Positions 1-10,500 of a DNA stretch of 46,946 nucleotides are shown here, piece by piece (position 1 is the stretch's first letter; each line of letters begins with the position of its first letter). A program made the translations under genes and the position numbers. The DNA lies in assembly GCA_910587205.1 (NCBI GenBank), contig CAJULZ010000006.1:1-46946 (forward strand). Direction: 5' to 3'. The notes beneath the pieces are model-generated. The model had not been told where the DNA came from. It saw only the letters and a list, made by a program, of their open reading frames with translations, and made no database searches. The DNA comes from an uncultured Oscillospiraceae bacterium (GTDB lineage Bacteria; Bacillota; Clostridia; Oscillospirales; Oscillospiraceae).

Positions 1-17
1 CGACGCTCTTCCGATCT
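1..17. other. Illumina adapter remnant
   Basis: The first 17 bases, CGACGCTCTTCCGATCT, are identical to the 3' end of the standard Illumina TruSeq read-1 adapter. They run in frame into the tail-fibre gene and add false residues (EIGRAS-like) to its end. Natural sequence starts at about base 18. This is a technical artefact, not phage DNA. Confidence 0.95.
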
Positions 18-2769
18 CGAACACGCCCCCAGAATGGTGTGCAGGGTAAGCGTAGACGCCGCCGCCCGCGCCCGAGCCAACCGCCGAGAAGTAAGTGTTG
101 TTGCCGTAATGAGGAGAGCGGAGCCGCACCCACACGCGCGTAGTACGCGCGTCGTGCTTATACATATCCTTGGCATTGCCCGCCTTGAAGTAGTCGTACT
201 GCTCCTGGTAATTCCCCTCATAGCTGTTGGCATAGGTACGGCTTCCGCCGTAGACTTCCTTTTCAGCCAGCAGGAAGAAATAGTCCACAGAGGCTGTCAC
301 ATTTCCCGCTTTATCACCGCTGGCATTGCCCACATTGTCCGTGTACTTCGTGACGGTTTTCAATACCTGCCGCACATCCTTCGGGAACGCCGCCGCCAGG
401 GTGTTGGCAACAGGGCTGTTCACAATGTCGTAGTTGGTGGGGTCATACCCGGTTCTACCAGCAGCCGGGGAACTGCCGTAGCCGCTGGGGGCTTTGTTTG
501 TACTGCCCAGGATATCATAGCGAAGGTCACAACCCTTCCAGCCGCCCCGGTTATAGTCCCCCCAGTGGTTCATGTTGAAATACTTGGTGCCATCCGTGTA
601 GTAGCTGCCATAGCCCTTGTCGCAAAGGGCAATCTGCGTACCGCTGATCTTGCCAATAGCCCAATGGATACGGTTGTTACCCTCTTTGGAGGCGTTGTGG
701 TTGATACCCAGGATAAAGGCATCCACAGTCAGGTTACTCAGCGCCAGCGTTCCCACAGTGCCGTTAAGGGTCAGGCTCTTGGTATCGCCGGTGGCAAAGT
801 AGCTGGCCGCCGTCCCCGCGTCAGAAATGGCCTTGATGTCATCCCAGGAGGAATTGCTGACGGACGGCTTTTCCACGGTGACATTCAGCGAAACGCTGGC
901 CGCATCGTATTTCAAAGTCGCCGCCACGGAAATGGTAATGACCGCGTTGCCTGCCGACGCACCGGAGATCGACACGTTCTTGCCGCTGGCCGAAGCCGTA
1001 GCCACCCCCGGGACGTTGGAGCTGGTAGACACCGCCCCGTCGCTGTCCGTGGTGACCGCAATCTGCTTGCTGCCGCCAATGGAGAGCGTCTGCTTACTGG
1101 AAGGGTTGATAGAGAGGGTAGGCGTTTTCCGGGTCACGCTCATGTTGATCTTGGCGCTGGCATCCGTATAGTTGGTGCTGCCCTTGCAGGAGATCGTGAC
1201 CACAGCCGCGCCCTGGCCCGCGCCGGTGATGGTGACTGTTTTCTTGCTCTGATCCACCTCCACGGAAGCACAGCTGACATCGCTGGACTCCGCCGTGATA
1301 GGTGCGTCGCTGTTGGTCGTCACCTGGATAACCACCATGTCACCCACCTTCACAGCCTGATCGGCCTGGGGCGACACGCTGAAGGTGCTGGTGATCTTCG
1401 CAATAGACCAATCTACCGTCCGGGTCGAAGTGTCGCCTCCGGGCCACTGATAGTTCTTGGTAGGCGTGAAGCCCGTGGAGTAGTCCCCCGCGTCCGTCTG
1501 CGGCGTTTCCGTCTTGGTCAGCTGCTCCGCGTTAAAGTTATTCCAGGCGGGGGCCTGGGCCTCCCCAGTGTAGCCCAGGGGGGCGCTCACGCTGGGCATA
1601 GTCGAAATGACCGCCCTCTGGATAGTCCAGGTAATCTCCTTCTCGTCATTGGACTTGTCGCCCCAGGTGTATTGCTCCTTGGGTTTCACATAGGCTTTGT
1701 ACGTCCCCGCGTCCGTTTCCCCCTGGAACTCCGCCGCCGGGGTCCGATCCTCGCCATAGGTAATATCCATCATTTCCAGCGCGAGATTGTTCCAGGTGGG
1801 AATCTGCGGACCTTTGTTGTAGGTCAGGCTCCCAGCCTGGGACGGGATAACCGAAATGGTATTCTGGACGGCAGCAATCGCTTTGGCCGCGCCGTCGGCA
1901 ACGTCCTTGGCCTGGGCCGCAGTAGCTGCGGCTTCCGCCAGAATATCCCGCATGGATTTGGAGTTGTCTACCGGCCCCCAAATGTATCCGTCCTCCGTGG
2001 TACCGTTGCAGACGAACTCCGCCCCCGTCAAAAGGTTGATGTAGTGCTGGCCCTTGGCGCCCTCCGTTTCCGTGGTGGGGTCCCCCTCCGGGGAAAGGAT
2101 CGTGGGCTTGCCGTTCAGCGCAATCTCCGTTGCCTGGACGCGGGCCAAAATGCCGGGGTGGGCTTCCAGATCTGCGTTGTGGGCCTCGAACGCTTCCGGA
2201 TGGGCCTCCGGTTCCTGGTTATGCTGGTTGATAGCGTCATGGATCGCGCCAATGGTAGCGATACCGGCGGCGGAAATGCTGATTTCCAGCCGGTCCTTGT
2301 TGGTGATGGTAATGACGATGTAGAGCTTGAAGGTGTAGAGCTGGTCCTGCTCGGCGGGAATGGTCACGCCCTTGCTGCCGTTTTCATCCTCCGTATCCTC
2401 TACCACCACCAGGAGCTTGTCGTTCCGAACGGGAACGCCCTCCGGCCGCTTCGGTTCTCCCGGGTCCTTGCTGACGGCGTAAAGCCCAATACGTTCCAGC
2501 TTATACGGCTCGTCATTGCCAATGCTGGTCACCTGGACGCACACCGTCACATTGTTTTCGCTCTTAGTCACGCTCTCGATGGTCAGCGGATGGATGCGGC
2601 CATCGGGCAGTTCCTCCAGCGTGACCGGATCATCCTCCGGCCCACAGATCGAACCGTAGGCGCTGGTGATGTCCAGGATACGCCCCGCCGCATAGTCGGC
2701 CAAAAGGCTGGTGCCGATGTCGGTTACTGCCGTGTTCGACCAGCGCACGATTTTAGTTTCTTCTGCCAT
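18..2769 (-). CDS. Tail fibre / receptor-binding protein, 3' end missing
   Basis: The gene starts at ATG 2769 and stays open to the left edge, giving about 917 codons with no stop. Residues 1 to about 190 look like a phage tail-collar fibre N-terminus, the part that attaches to the baseplate. A His-rich stretch near 190-215 (HNQEPEAHPEAFEAH) resembles metal-binding trimer segments of fibres. Two similar modules follow at about 300-380 and 384-455, each ending in an ITWTIQ- or VDWSIAK-type strand. Two Ig-like (BIG_2-type) modules lie at about 457-545 and 548-630. From about 636 the protein matches DUF6273-type tips (SSWDDIKAIS, FNMNHWGDYN, then a WVRLRSP motif). DUF6273 domains usually end a few residues after this point, so only the last few codons are lost. 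It is the last gene of the gpJ-gpI-fibre series and probably sets host range. Confidence 0.88.
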
Positions 2770-2779
2770 GCTCTGCCTC

Positions 2780-3826
2780 CTAACAAAAATTGATATGAGT
2801 TGTTGCGGTTTCTTGCGTTGACGCCACCGCGCTCCGGGCTTTCGCCTGCGCGGTGACGGCTAACACCTTTTCCGTGAGGGGTACGGGGCCGGCCGTGTAG
2901 CTCTCCTGCCATGCGCTGGCTACCGCTGTCCGTACCGTGGCCCTGCCCATCGGCGGGGGTATATCGGGAATCGTAACCCGCGTGGCAAAGGTTTCCTCCA
3001 AGCCCGTCAGGGCCGTTGTCCGGGCCTGCACGGCGCAGTTCAGGACGGGGATAGGAATATCTATCGCCGTAGAGAAAGCCTCCTCCAGCCCCGTCAGAAC
3101 GCCAGCACGGGCCTTTGCCGTCGAGCGGAGGATAGGCGTGGAGAGATCAAGGTTTAACGCTCTGCTCTCCCACAATGCGGTGATCGCCCCGACATGGACG
3201 TGGGCCGTCGGCCTGATAGTGGGAATCGGAAGCACAAGCGGTACATGGGCGGTTTCCTCCAGCCCCATAGCACTCGCCGCCGCTTTTGCGACAGCGGGCT
3301 TTGCTTCCACAAAATAAGTCACTCCGTCATTGTGCGAACGGAGTGACTTGTAATAATTCAACCGCTCCAGTACCCGGCGCTGCTTCTCGGAATTGATACT
3401 GTCGTTGGTAATGTTGATGTCCAGCCGGAAGTGATACGGCTCCCCCCCATACTCCCACCACTCCAACACGGTTGTGCGGGGATAGATAGCGGAAATGGCC
3501 GTTTCCACCGCTGCTTTCGTACCCAGAGTTTTATGAACGCGCCAGCTGCTTTTCAGTGTCCGCCGCTTTTCCTCAAGGGAATAGTCAGCGTCCCACCAGT
3601 CCACCTTGAAATCGCGGGCCAGAATGTCCAATACGGCCTCGTCCAGTCCGTCGATGTTGGCGATAATTCGCGCCCGATCAATCTCCGCCAGCCTTGCAGT
3701 CAACAGCTCCGCAATCGCGTTGGCCCGCGCCACCATAGCTGGGTCACGGGTCAGCGCCGGCGGAAAAATACGCATCAGGTTTTCCCTGGTGATACCCAAC
3801 GGCAAAGCCTTCTTGGGGTCATTCAT
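2780..3826 (-). CDS. Baseplate protein, P2 gpI-like, with C-terminal repeat extension
   Basis: Residues 1 to about 175 match the P2 tail protein I family: a LMRIFPPAL start, an IDGLDEAVLDILA helix, DWWDADYSLEEKR, then HKTLGTKAAVE. P2 gpI is itself about 176 residues and links the baseplate to the fibre. Here another 170 residues follow. They form six degenerate repeats of 28-31 residues, anchored by GLEET/GLEEA/WQES-like motifs at about 188, 218, 246, 275, 306 and 337, each followed by a Pro/Ile/Val-rich strand. The start overlaps the gpJ-like gene by 8 bp, so translation is probably coupled. The core call is firm; the role of the repeats is unknown. Confidence 0.88.
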   Translation of the reverse strand: MNDPKKALPLGITRENLMRIFPPALTRDPAMVARANAIAELLTARLAEIDRARIIANIDGLDEAVLDILARDFKVDWWDADYSLEEKRRTLKSSWRVHKTLGTKAAVETAISAIYPRTTVLEWWEYGGEPYHFRLDINITNDSINSEKQRRVLERLNYYKSLRSHNDGVTYFVEAKPAVAKAAASAMGLEETAHVPLVLPIPTIRPTAHVHVGAITALWESRALNLDLSTPILRSTAKARAGVLTGLEEAFSTAIDIPIPVLNCAVQARTTALTGLEETFATRVTIPDIPPPMGRATVRTAVASAWQESYTAGPVPLTEKVLAVTAQAKARSAVASTQETATTHINFC

Positions 3827-4958
3827 CCTCGTACCCTCCGTTGACGATCTCCGGGGCTCCGGCCAGTCGTGCCAGTTGCGGCGCGTCCTTTCCGCTGCCG
3901 TCCTTCAGCGAAACAAAAACGGGCTCTATCATGTCCACCCGCTTGATACCGGTTTCCATGAGCATAGCGTGTAGCCGCGATGGGTTGATGTCCCGCCCCA
4001 GCTTCGCGCACTGCCAAGCTGTGTACTGCTCTACCTTCTCCCGCACTGCCGCTTCCAGGGCTTCGGCGCTGATTGTGGTATTCTCCTGGGTGTAGTAGGT
4101 AAAGCGCACATGGTAGTCCACATTCTCCGGGTCCTCCACGGAAACAAAATCCGTCAGGGGCCGCACATCATCCGCGCTGCAAGCGGCCAAAACCCGCTCC
4201 TTCATTTCCTCCGTGGCGGGCGTCCCGTCCTCCATCAGCACATACAGCTTGACCACGCCCGGAGTTGGGGAGGCCGCTATTACGTCTGCGATCTCGGTGC
4301 TTACCTGTTTCGCCCAGTAGATGTAACCGCCACGGGCTCCCGCGCAGCTGTAAGCGTCCATAGACAGCCGCAGCAGTTCATAAAATTCCTCGTCCGTGGC
4401 CGCGTCCGCCCCGCCGTCCGATTCGGTCAGATTTTCGCAGGAGAGGAAATAGGCGAATGGGTCAATGATGGAATTGATCTGCCCCGCCACATAGCCGTTT
4501 CCCTGCTTCCCCGCTGTCTGGCACTGGACTTTGGTATCCGCATAGGCTTCCCCCGCGTTTACATACACATCAGCCAGCGTTTCCCACACAAGCGTTTTTT
4601 CGGCGTCTGTCACGCGGGTGCCCTTCGGGATCAGCACCACAAACGCCTGCGGCTCGGAAATAGTAAAGCGCATGGTGCAGGTTGCGGCTTTGGCCTGCGG
4701 CCGCTTCTGGGTGTAGAACAGCTCCGCCAGCGCGTCCAGATTGTCCCCAACCGCCCGGCTGGGGATGTTCTGATTCCCGACATAATTGGTCAGCACCCGC
4801 TCCAGCACAATAGCCTCGGCCAGCCACTGGATAAAGTTTCGCTCCGGGCTTGCGGGCTGTACGGTGACGCCCATAATTTCCTCATAAATGGCTGTCAGCC
4901 AAATGATGATGTCCTCCGGGTCCGTGGGAATAAATTTGTATTCCGGCCCCTGGTTCAT
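3819..4958 (-). CDS. Baseplate J-like protein
   Basis: This 379-residue protein is a Baseplate_J family member (P2 gpJ, Mu gp47), a wedge component of contractile-tail baseplates. Visible family features are the N-terminal PERNFIQWLAEAIVLE segment, DNLDALAELFYTQK, the IPKGTRVTD strand that introduces the central beta domain, ESDGGADAATDEEFYELLRLS, and the C-terminal GRDINPSRLHAMLMETGI segment. Its ATG overlaps the stop of the gpW/gp25-like gene by 4 bp (ATGA) and its end overlaps the gpI-like start by 8 bp. W, J and I are therefore probably translationally coupled in that order, as in P2. Confidence 0.95.
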   Translation of the reverse strand: MNQGPEYKFIPTDPEDIIIWLTAIYEEIMGVTVQPASPERNFIQWLAEAIVLERVLTNYVGNQNIPSRAVGDNLDALAELFYTQKRPQAKAATCTMRFTISEPQAFVVLIPKGTRVTDAEKTLVWETLADVYVNAGEAYADTKVQCQTAGKQGNGYVAGQINSIIDPFAYFLSCENLTESDGGADAATDEEFYELLRLSMDAYSCAGARGGYIYWAKQVSTEIADVIAASPTPGVVKLYVLMEDGTPATEEMKERVLAACSADDVRPLTDFVSVEDPENVDYHVRFTYYTQENTTISAEALEAAVREKVEQYTAWQCAKLGRDINPSRLHAMLMETGIKRVDMIEPVFVSLKDGSGKDAPQLARLAGAPEIVNGGYEDE

Positions 4959-5284
4959 GCTGTATCACCTGCCTCGATCTCAATTTGCACCGTAAAGGTC
5001 AGCTTCCCCGGATTAGACGGGTCCAGTGCCAGCGTCATATCCTTGTATTTCGCCCTCGGCTCCCACTCCTCGATTGCCTCCCGCACCGGGATAACTGCCA
5101 TGTTTTTTGCTACGTTCATCGGTTTATCCACAAAGCTCATGTCCAGACCGAAGCTCCGGTACATGGGGACGCTTCCCTTTGGCGTTGCCAGAATGACGGC
5201 CACGTTGCGCAGGATTTCCTTTACCCGGTCTGACTCATTCAGTTGGATATTGGCAAGGTCCGTAGCCGAAACAGTAAATTCCAT
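4955..5284 (-). CDS. Baseplate wedge protein, gpW/gp25-like
   Basis: This 109-residue protein fits the GPW_gp25 family, the conserved small wedge subunit and homologue of T4 gp25 and P2 gpW that nucleates sheath polymerisation at the baseplate. Family-like features are the early VKEILRNVAVILATPKGSVPMYRSFGLD segment (paraphrased), with the conserved strand-turn around TPKGSVPM, and the later AIEEWEPRAKYKDM region. An AAAGGAGG ribosome site lies 8-9 bases before ATG 5284. It overlaps the following gpJ-like gene by 4 bp. Confidence 0.92.
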   Translation of the reverse strand: MEFTVSATDLANIQLNESDRVKEILRNVAVILATPKGSVPMYRSFGLDMSFVDKPMNVAKNMAVIPVREAIEEWEPRAKYKDMTLALDPSNPGKLTFTVQIEIEAGDTA

Positions 5285-5297
5285 CGGTCAGCCTCCT

Positions 5298-5954
5298 TTA
5301 CCCTGGAATCGTGAACGTCTGCCCCGGATAGATCAGGTTCGGGTTCTTCCCAATCACATCCTTGTTGGCCTCATAGATTTTGGTGTAGTCCGCACCGCTG
5401 CCGTACAACCTCTTGGCAATCGTCCATAGGTTATCACCCTTCTTGACCGTATAGGTTGTACTGCCGCCGGTGTCTGCCGCTGGTGCCGGAGTTGCCGCCG
5501 GAGCGGGGGCGGGACTTGCGGCACTGGTGTTTTGGTCCTCCCCCTTCAGATATTCCAGCAGCTCCACGGATACCTCCACGGCGTACATATCCCCGGCTTT
5601 GTCCAGGTACTCCATCTTGGTCTTGTGGTCTTTTATAGACCAGCGGTATTTCCCGTAGGCTTTCCCGCCAATCACCAGACCAACCGCTTCCGCGTCCCGC
5701 TCATAGGTAAAAATCTTGACAATATCCTCCAGCGGGTCCACGCCCAGCTCTTTTGTCAGCAGAATATCGAACGAAAAATTATCTGGGTCCAGCCCGGTAA
5801 ACTCCGTCAAGGCGTGGGTGACGTGCCTCTCGTGGGTAGCATACCGGGCCGACCCGCTCCATATCATGTTTTTGGGTGTGCGGAAGGTTTCGCGGGATAC
5901 CACAAATTGAATCCCATCATCCGCACTTTTCCCCAGGTAGCCAATTACCGCCAC
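5298..5954 (-). CDS. gpU-like tail protein with C-terminal LysM domain
   Basis: The 218-residue protein has two parts. The first 140 or so residues resemble the P2 gpU-type tail completion fold (FVVSRETFRTPKNMIW, FTGLDPDNFSFDI, ELGVDPLEDI, LVIGGKAYGKYRW). The last 45 are a clear LysM motif (YTVKKGDNLWTIAKRLYG, IYEANKDVI, NLIYPGQTFTIPG). An Ala/Pro-rich linker joins them. LysM binds N-acetylglucosamine-containing polymers, and in tail proteins it is usually taken as a cell-wall contact or hub attachment. The start is GTG with a GGGGGTG site upstream. It overlaps the preceding gpV-like gene by 10 bp. Confidence 0.85.
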   Translation of the reverse strand: MAVIGYLGKSADDGIQFVVSRETFRTPKNMIWSGSARYATHERHVTHALTEFTGLDPDNFSFDILLTKELGVDPLEDIVKIFTYERDAEAVGLVIGGKAYGKYRWSIKDHKTKMEYLDKAGDMYAVEVSVELLEYLKGEDQNTSAASPAPAPAATPAPAADTGGSTTYTVKKGDNLWTIAKRLYGSGADYTKIYEANKDVIGKNPNLIYPGQTFTIPG

Positions 5955-6271
5955 GGCTTCACACCCCCTAAAATTACGCCGTCCCCATTAAAAATGGGGA
6001 AGTACAGCACCAAAACCATGTCATTGACCTTCGGCATATAGGGCTTGATAATCAGATCGTGCTTGTGGCTCTCAAATGCCGCGTCCCCGCTGCCGCCCGC
6101 TTCATATTCCGTGCGCTGGGGTACGTCATAATCCGGAATAAAATCACGGGTGATAAGCACTGGAAGCCAGTCAGACTCAATCCCCAGGGCGTCAAACCAC
6201 ACCTTCGCAATACGCTTGTCATTATTTACGGCGGTTACTTTCCCTTCCCGCGCAATATCCTCTATGTTCAT
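5945..6271 (-). CDS. Baseplate assembly protein V-like (OB-fold)
   Basis: At 108 residues this is a short gpV/VgrG-type protein with the OB-fold pattern of phage baseplate assembly proteins: GKVTAVNNDKRIAKVWF, SDWLPVLI, then PKVNDMVLVLYFPIFNGDGVILGGV. P2 gpV also has a beta-helix spike tip, which is missing here, so the spike tip must be another protein or be reduced. The ATG shares one base with the TGA of the gpD-like gene (TGATG), a typical coupled restart. Confidence 0.85.
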   Translation of the reverse strand: MNIEDIAREGKVTAVNNDKRIAKVWFDALGIESDWLPVLITRDFIPDYDVPQRTEYEAGGSGDAAFESHKHDLIIKPYMPKVNDMVLVLYFPIFNGDGVILGGVKPWR

Positions 6272-7314
6272 CAGTAGCCCAGCACCTTTCGTATACTGAT
6301 CTGCGTGGTATAGCCGCCGCTCCCTATCGTATGGACAGCCCTGGTGACGATGTATTTTCCGTCCCAGCCGCCCCAGCCCTTCAATTCCACGGTCACACCG
6401 GCCACAAGGCCCACGTCACCCGGCAAAGTGAAGGTCGCGGTTTTTGCCAGTTTGTTGTGCAGGCGCAGATGTTTCTTTGCCAGCGTCTGCGCTTCTCCAA
6501 CGCTCCCCACCTTGGCCGTGATCTCCAGGCACTGATCCCCGGAAACGCTGCTGTCCTCCGCCGTTCCCTCGATACACGTTCCCGTGCCGGGGTCCTGATA
6601 ACGGACACGGCACTTTGCATACTGAGTATCCGCCGAGCCGGAATGCAGCTTGTACTTGATGTAACCGCCCTTCGCCCCGTTCTCAATGGTGAGAACGGGC
6701 GCTTTGGCTTCATATGTTGCTTGGTCGTACAGTACCAGCTTTCCGTCCGTAGCCTTGATGGAGATTCCAGCGTCCTGGCACAGCTTCTTCAAAAAGTCGA
6801 TGTCGCTCTGCTTGGTCTGTTCCACTCGGTCATAGGACGGGTTGACGCTGGATTCATACATACAGCTCATGCCGCCAGCCGCCGCGATCTCCGAAGCGAT
6901 ACCGGAGAGATTGTAATTGTTCCACGCTTTGGATTTCTTGGTCTGGCGCAGACTGGAGGAAAAGGCAAGACTGGCGGCGCTGATCGTCACCTCGGCCGGC
7001 GGGCCGGAAGCGTCCACGCTGTCCAGCTCAAACGCCCCGGTCTTTAGCTTCTCGGTCTTTTTCCAGTTTTCCGGCGTGATAACCGCACTGATAGACAGTT
7101 TACCGCCAGCAGCGGCCTCCACCGCTTCTGTCAGCCATTTTTCCAGCCACAGCCTGCCCCGATCCTGCAACACGATTTTCAGATCATCGGCCATATCGTC
7201 GGTGTCGTCCGTGTAGGTCAGGCTCTTAAAATAAAGCGCTATGTTTTTCGTAATGTCCGCGCCATCGAACGTAACAGAAACCGCCGTCCGCCGGGCCAAT
7301 ACCTTTTCAGCCAT
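6271..7314 (-). CDS. Tail hub protein, late control gpD-like
   Basis: This 347-residue protein belongs to the phage late control D family. Despite the name, its conserved role is the central baseplate hub (T4 gp27, first part of VgrG). Typical features are the early FDGADITKNI strand, GPPAEVTISAASLAFSSSLRQTKKSKAW, SDIDFLKKLCQDAGISIKATDGKLVLYD, and the terminal TLPGDVGLVAGVTVELKGWGGWDGKYIVTRAVHTI region (paraphrased). It starts after a GAGGCGGTG site and sits between the X-like protein and the V-like protein, as expected for a P2-type tail. Confidence 0.92.
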   Translation of the reverse strand: MAEKVLARRTAVSVTFDGADITKNIALYFKSLTYTDDTDDMADDLKIVLQDRGRLWLEKWLTEAVEAAAGGKLSISAVITPENWKKTEKLKTGAFELDSVDASGPPAEVTISAASLAFSSSLRQTKKSKAWNNYNLSGIASEIAAAGGMSCMYESSVNPSYDRVEQTKQSDIDFLKKLCQDAGISIKATDGKLVLYDQATYEAKAPVLTIENGAKGGYIKYKLHSGSADTQYAKCRVRYQDPGTGTCIEGTAEDSSVSGDQCLEITAKVGSVGEAQTLAKKHLRLHNKLAKTATFTLPGDVGLVAGVTVELKGWGGWDGKYIVTRAVHTIGSGGYTTQISIRKVLGY

Positions 7315-7326
7315 AGCACCGCCTCA

Positions 7327-7530
7327 CTATCGTTTCCACGGGGGAAGGTTCCAGCTGGTTTTGTCCGTGATCTCCGGCAGATTCAGCGTGACGCCGGCCC
7401 GAAAAATAAGCGTCCCAACGTGTTCCAGATTTGCGCAAATCAGCTGGTCCGTGTAGTTGGTACTTCCCAGCTGCTTATACGCAATCATGTCCCAGGTATC
7501 GCCCTGGGTCGTTTTGTAAGTTGCCGCCAT
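7327..7530 (-). CDS. Tail protein X-like (LysM-type)
   Basis: This 67-residue protein matches the P2 gpX family, a single small LysM-like domain: YKTTQGDTWDMIAYKQLGS, then QLICANLEHVG and FRAGVTLNLPEI. gpX proteins lie beside the hub protein D in contractile-tail modules and are required for the tail. The ribosome site is a GGGAGGG/GGGAAG purine run before ATG 7530. It lies 12 bp before the gpD-like gene and 16 bp after the tape measure gene. Confidence 0.9.
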   Translation of the reverse strand: MAATYKTTQGDTWDMIAYKQLGSTNYTDQLICANLEHVGTLIFRAGVTLNLPEITDKTSWNLPPWKR

Positions 7531-7546
7531 CTTCCCAGCCCTCCCG

Positions 7547-10500
7547 TTATATCATCAGCCGCCGTTGCCTATCCGCGTCCCTGTCTGCCAGAGAATCCGT
7601 CACCCGCTCCACGATCTCGTCTGCGAACTCCCGCAGGTCCTGAACGGTTTCCTGCGTGGCATTGCCTTGGATTTGGAAGGTTATCTGAACAGGCGGCGAG
7701 GAACCGCCCCCACCGCTGGGAGGCATTGGAAGCGCAGATACCGTCGGTGCGGCTTTGGTCTGCATAGTGGAGGTCTGTGCCGCGTTCAGCACCCTTTCGC
7801 CGCCGTTGAAATAGACCAGCTCCGGCCCTTCCTCGCCCACCAGGGCAAAGCCGGGAGCCGCATTGGTGGTACCGCTGGCATATCGGTTTTTATACAGCGG
7901 GTCATATGTTCTGGCTACCGCATCACGGGAACCCAGCGCACTATACGCTGCTTGCCCCACACTGGCATAGGCGGAACGCACCGCCGGGAGCATATCATTT
8001 GCCGCGTTGATGTAGCCCTGAATCGTCGCCCGGCCCGCCGCTTTCGCCTCGTCCCCCAGGTCCATAGCCTCGATGTCCTCTGCAAGCGCGGCCTGCAATT
8101 CGTCCATCGTGTTGGAAAAGTCCGTTTTCAGCTCGGCCACACTTCCGGCGGCGGCTTCCTGCTCCTTCTGAAGCTCCTGCCAGTTGGTTACCATAGCCCG
8201 AAGATCCTCGTCGCTGGCGTTGGCAAGACCGGCGATAGCGTTCACGCTGTCCTCGCTCCCGTCGGCAAAACTGGCAATGACGGCGCTTAGGCCCTCAATA
8301 TCCGCGCTGCGCTCCGTCAAAGATTGCAGGTTGGCGTTGTAGTCCTGCCAGTAGGTGATCTGGCTCTCCAGCGCAGAATTGATACTGCCCGCGCTGGTCG
8401 CGACCACATCTGCGGCCTCGTCCCATAGATCGTATTGCCCGGAAATAGAATCCAGCGCCGCCTCGTATGCCTCATTGTAGGCTTCCGTCAGCGCGGCCAT
8501 CTGCTCGACTGTATCACCAATAACGGCATTCAGTTCCTCGGTCTGCCGGGCGGCGGCAGCTTCGGCTTCAGTCTGTTCTTCCGTAACCCCGGTCAGCTGC
8601 TCCACCGCTTCCTGGGCGCTCTCAATCTCGGCTTCGGCAGCGGCTACCGCTTCGGCATCCTTGTCAATGGCCTTGTTCAGATTGTCGATCTCCCGCTGGG
8701 CGGTATAGATTTCATCATTATAGCCGTACAGAGAATTTTCCAGCTGGTAGTATTCCTGGGAAAGAGCTTCCCCGTTTTCATATGCTTGGGTAGAAAGCTC
8801 ATTCATCCGCTCCAGGGCGGCGTCCCGGTTTTTCTCCGCCGTTTCCAGCCGGATTTGCGCCTGGGTCAGCTTAATGCTGTTCTCTGCGGCCTCGGTCATA
8901 ACTGTGCCGTATTCGTCATACAGCGAGTTAAGATACTCCTGGTACGCCTGAGTTTCAGCATCCTTTTTCCAGGCTTCCGTATGCTCCCGGAGGGCCGCAG
9001 TACCGCCCTCTATGGCATCGTTTTCCAGGTCAATGTAATTCGCCAACTCCGGGACAGTACGAGTCAGCAAAGCCAGGATATTGTGATACTCCTGGTTGCC
9101 CTCCACTGCTCCGCCCGTGGCAGTTTCGATTTCTTCCAGCTTGTCAATGTAGGTCTGCGCTACCTGGGCCGTGGCAAGGGTCTGATTCGCCGTCTGCTCA
9201 TAGGCAGTGTTGGCCTCCTCGATTGCCTCATTCATGTCCCGGGCAGCCTGGGTCAATTCCTTCACCGAAGGAACGCCCTCGTTGGCGGCGGTCACAAATG
9301 CGACTACTCCGGCAGTCAAGGCCGCGATCCCGCCCACCAGGGCAATCACGGGAGCCGCCGGGCCGGTAAAGAGGGCCACCAAATTCAGCGCCTGCACAAC
9401 CTTCGTAATGGCGGCATAGGCCGTCAGGCCCACCGTAGCCGCCCCTACCACCGCAATAAAAGCGGTCACCGCCTTTATCAAAGCAGGGTGTTCCTGGACA
9501 AAATCATCCATCACACCGAACACATCCGCGCCCACTTGGTACAGCCCCCGCATTTCCGGGATAAACTGCTCTCCAATGGTGGTTTTCAGCGCATCCCATG
9601 CAGAGTTCATCAGGGTCAAATCGCCGTTGAGATTGTCCAGCTTGATTTGCGCCATACGCTCGGCCGCCCCGGAACAGCTGTTGATGCTGGCCGTCAGGGA
9701 GGAATAGTCCTCGTCCGTGGCGTTGAGAATTGCCAGCAGACCGTTGTAGCCCCGCTGTCCGGCGATTGCCATAGCGTTGTTGACCCGCTCGGCCTCAGTC
9801 ATTTGATCGAAGTAACCCCTCAGCTCGTCGATGGTGGAGCTGAAATCCTTCATGGTGCCGTCGGCCTTGACTGCGGAATACTCATACTCACCAAAGGCCG
9901 CGCCGGTCAGCGTGACGCCCTCCAACAGACCATTGAAGGTGTTGCGCAGGGCGGTACCGGCGATACTGCCCTTCACGCCGCTGTTTGCCATAAGGCCCAC
10001 CGCGACGGCCACATCCTCTACGCTGTATCCCAATGCGCCGGCCACAGACGCGGACATCTTGAATGTCTCGCCCATGATAGACACGTTGGTATTGGCATTC
10101 GTAGCGGCGGCGGCAAGCACATCCGAAAAATGCGCCGTGTCCGCAGCGGTCAGGCCAAAGGCGCTCAGGCTGTCCGTCACGATGTCGGACACCATAGCCA
10201 GATCCTCCCCCGACGCAGCGGCCAGATTCAAAACGCCATTCATACCGGAGAGCATTTCCTGGGCGTCCCACCCCGCCATTGCCATGTAGCCCATAGCGTC
10301 GGCGGATTCCTTTGCCGTGAATTTGGTTTCCGCGCCCAGCGCCTTTGCCTCCGCCGTCAGAGCGGCCATTTCCGTAGCCGAAGCCTGGGAGAGAGCGGCC
10401 ACATTGGACATCCCTTCCTCAAAGTCCCCGGCTATGGAGATACACTCCATGTAGGCTTCCGTAATCTCCTTCAGCGCGGCGGCGACGCCTGCGGCGGCAA

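Noticed and set aside
34..2793. Long plus-strand open frame of 919 codons opposite the tail fibre
   Set aside because: It is the complement of a clear fibre gene, has a low-complexity Arg/His/Val-rich product, no ribosome site and no family.
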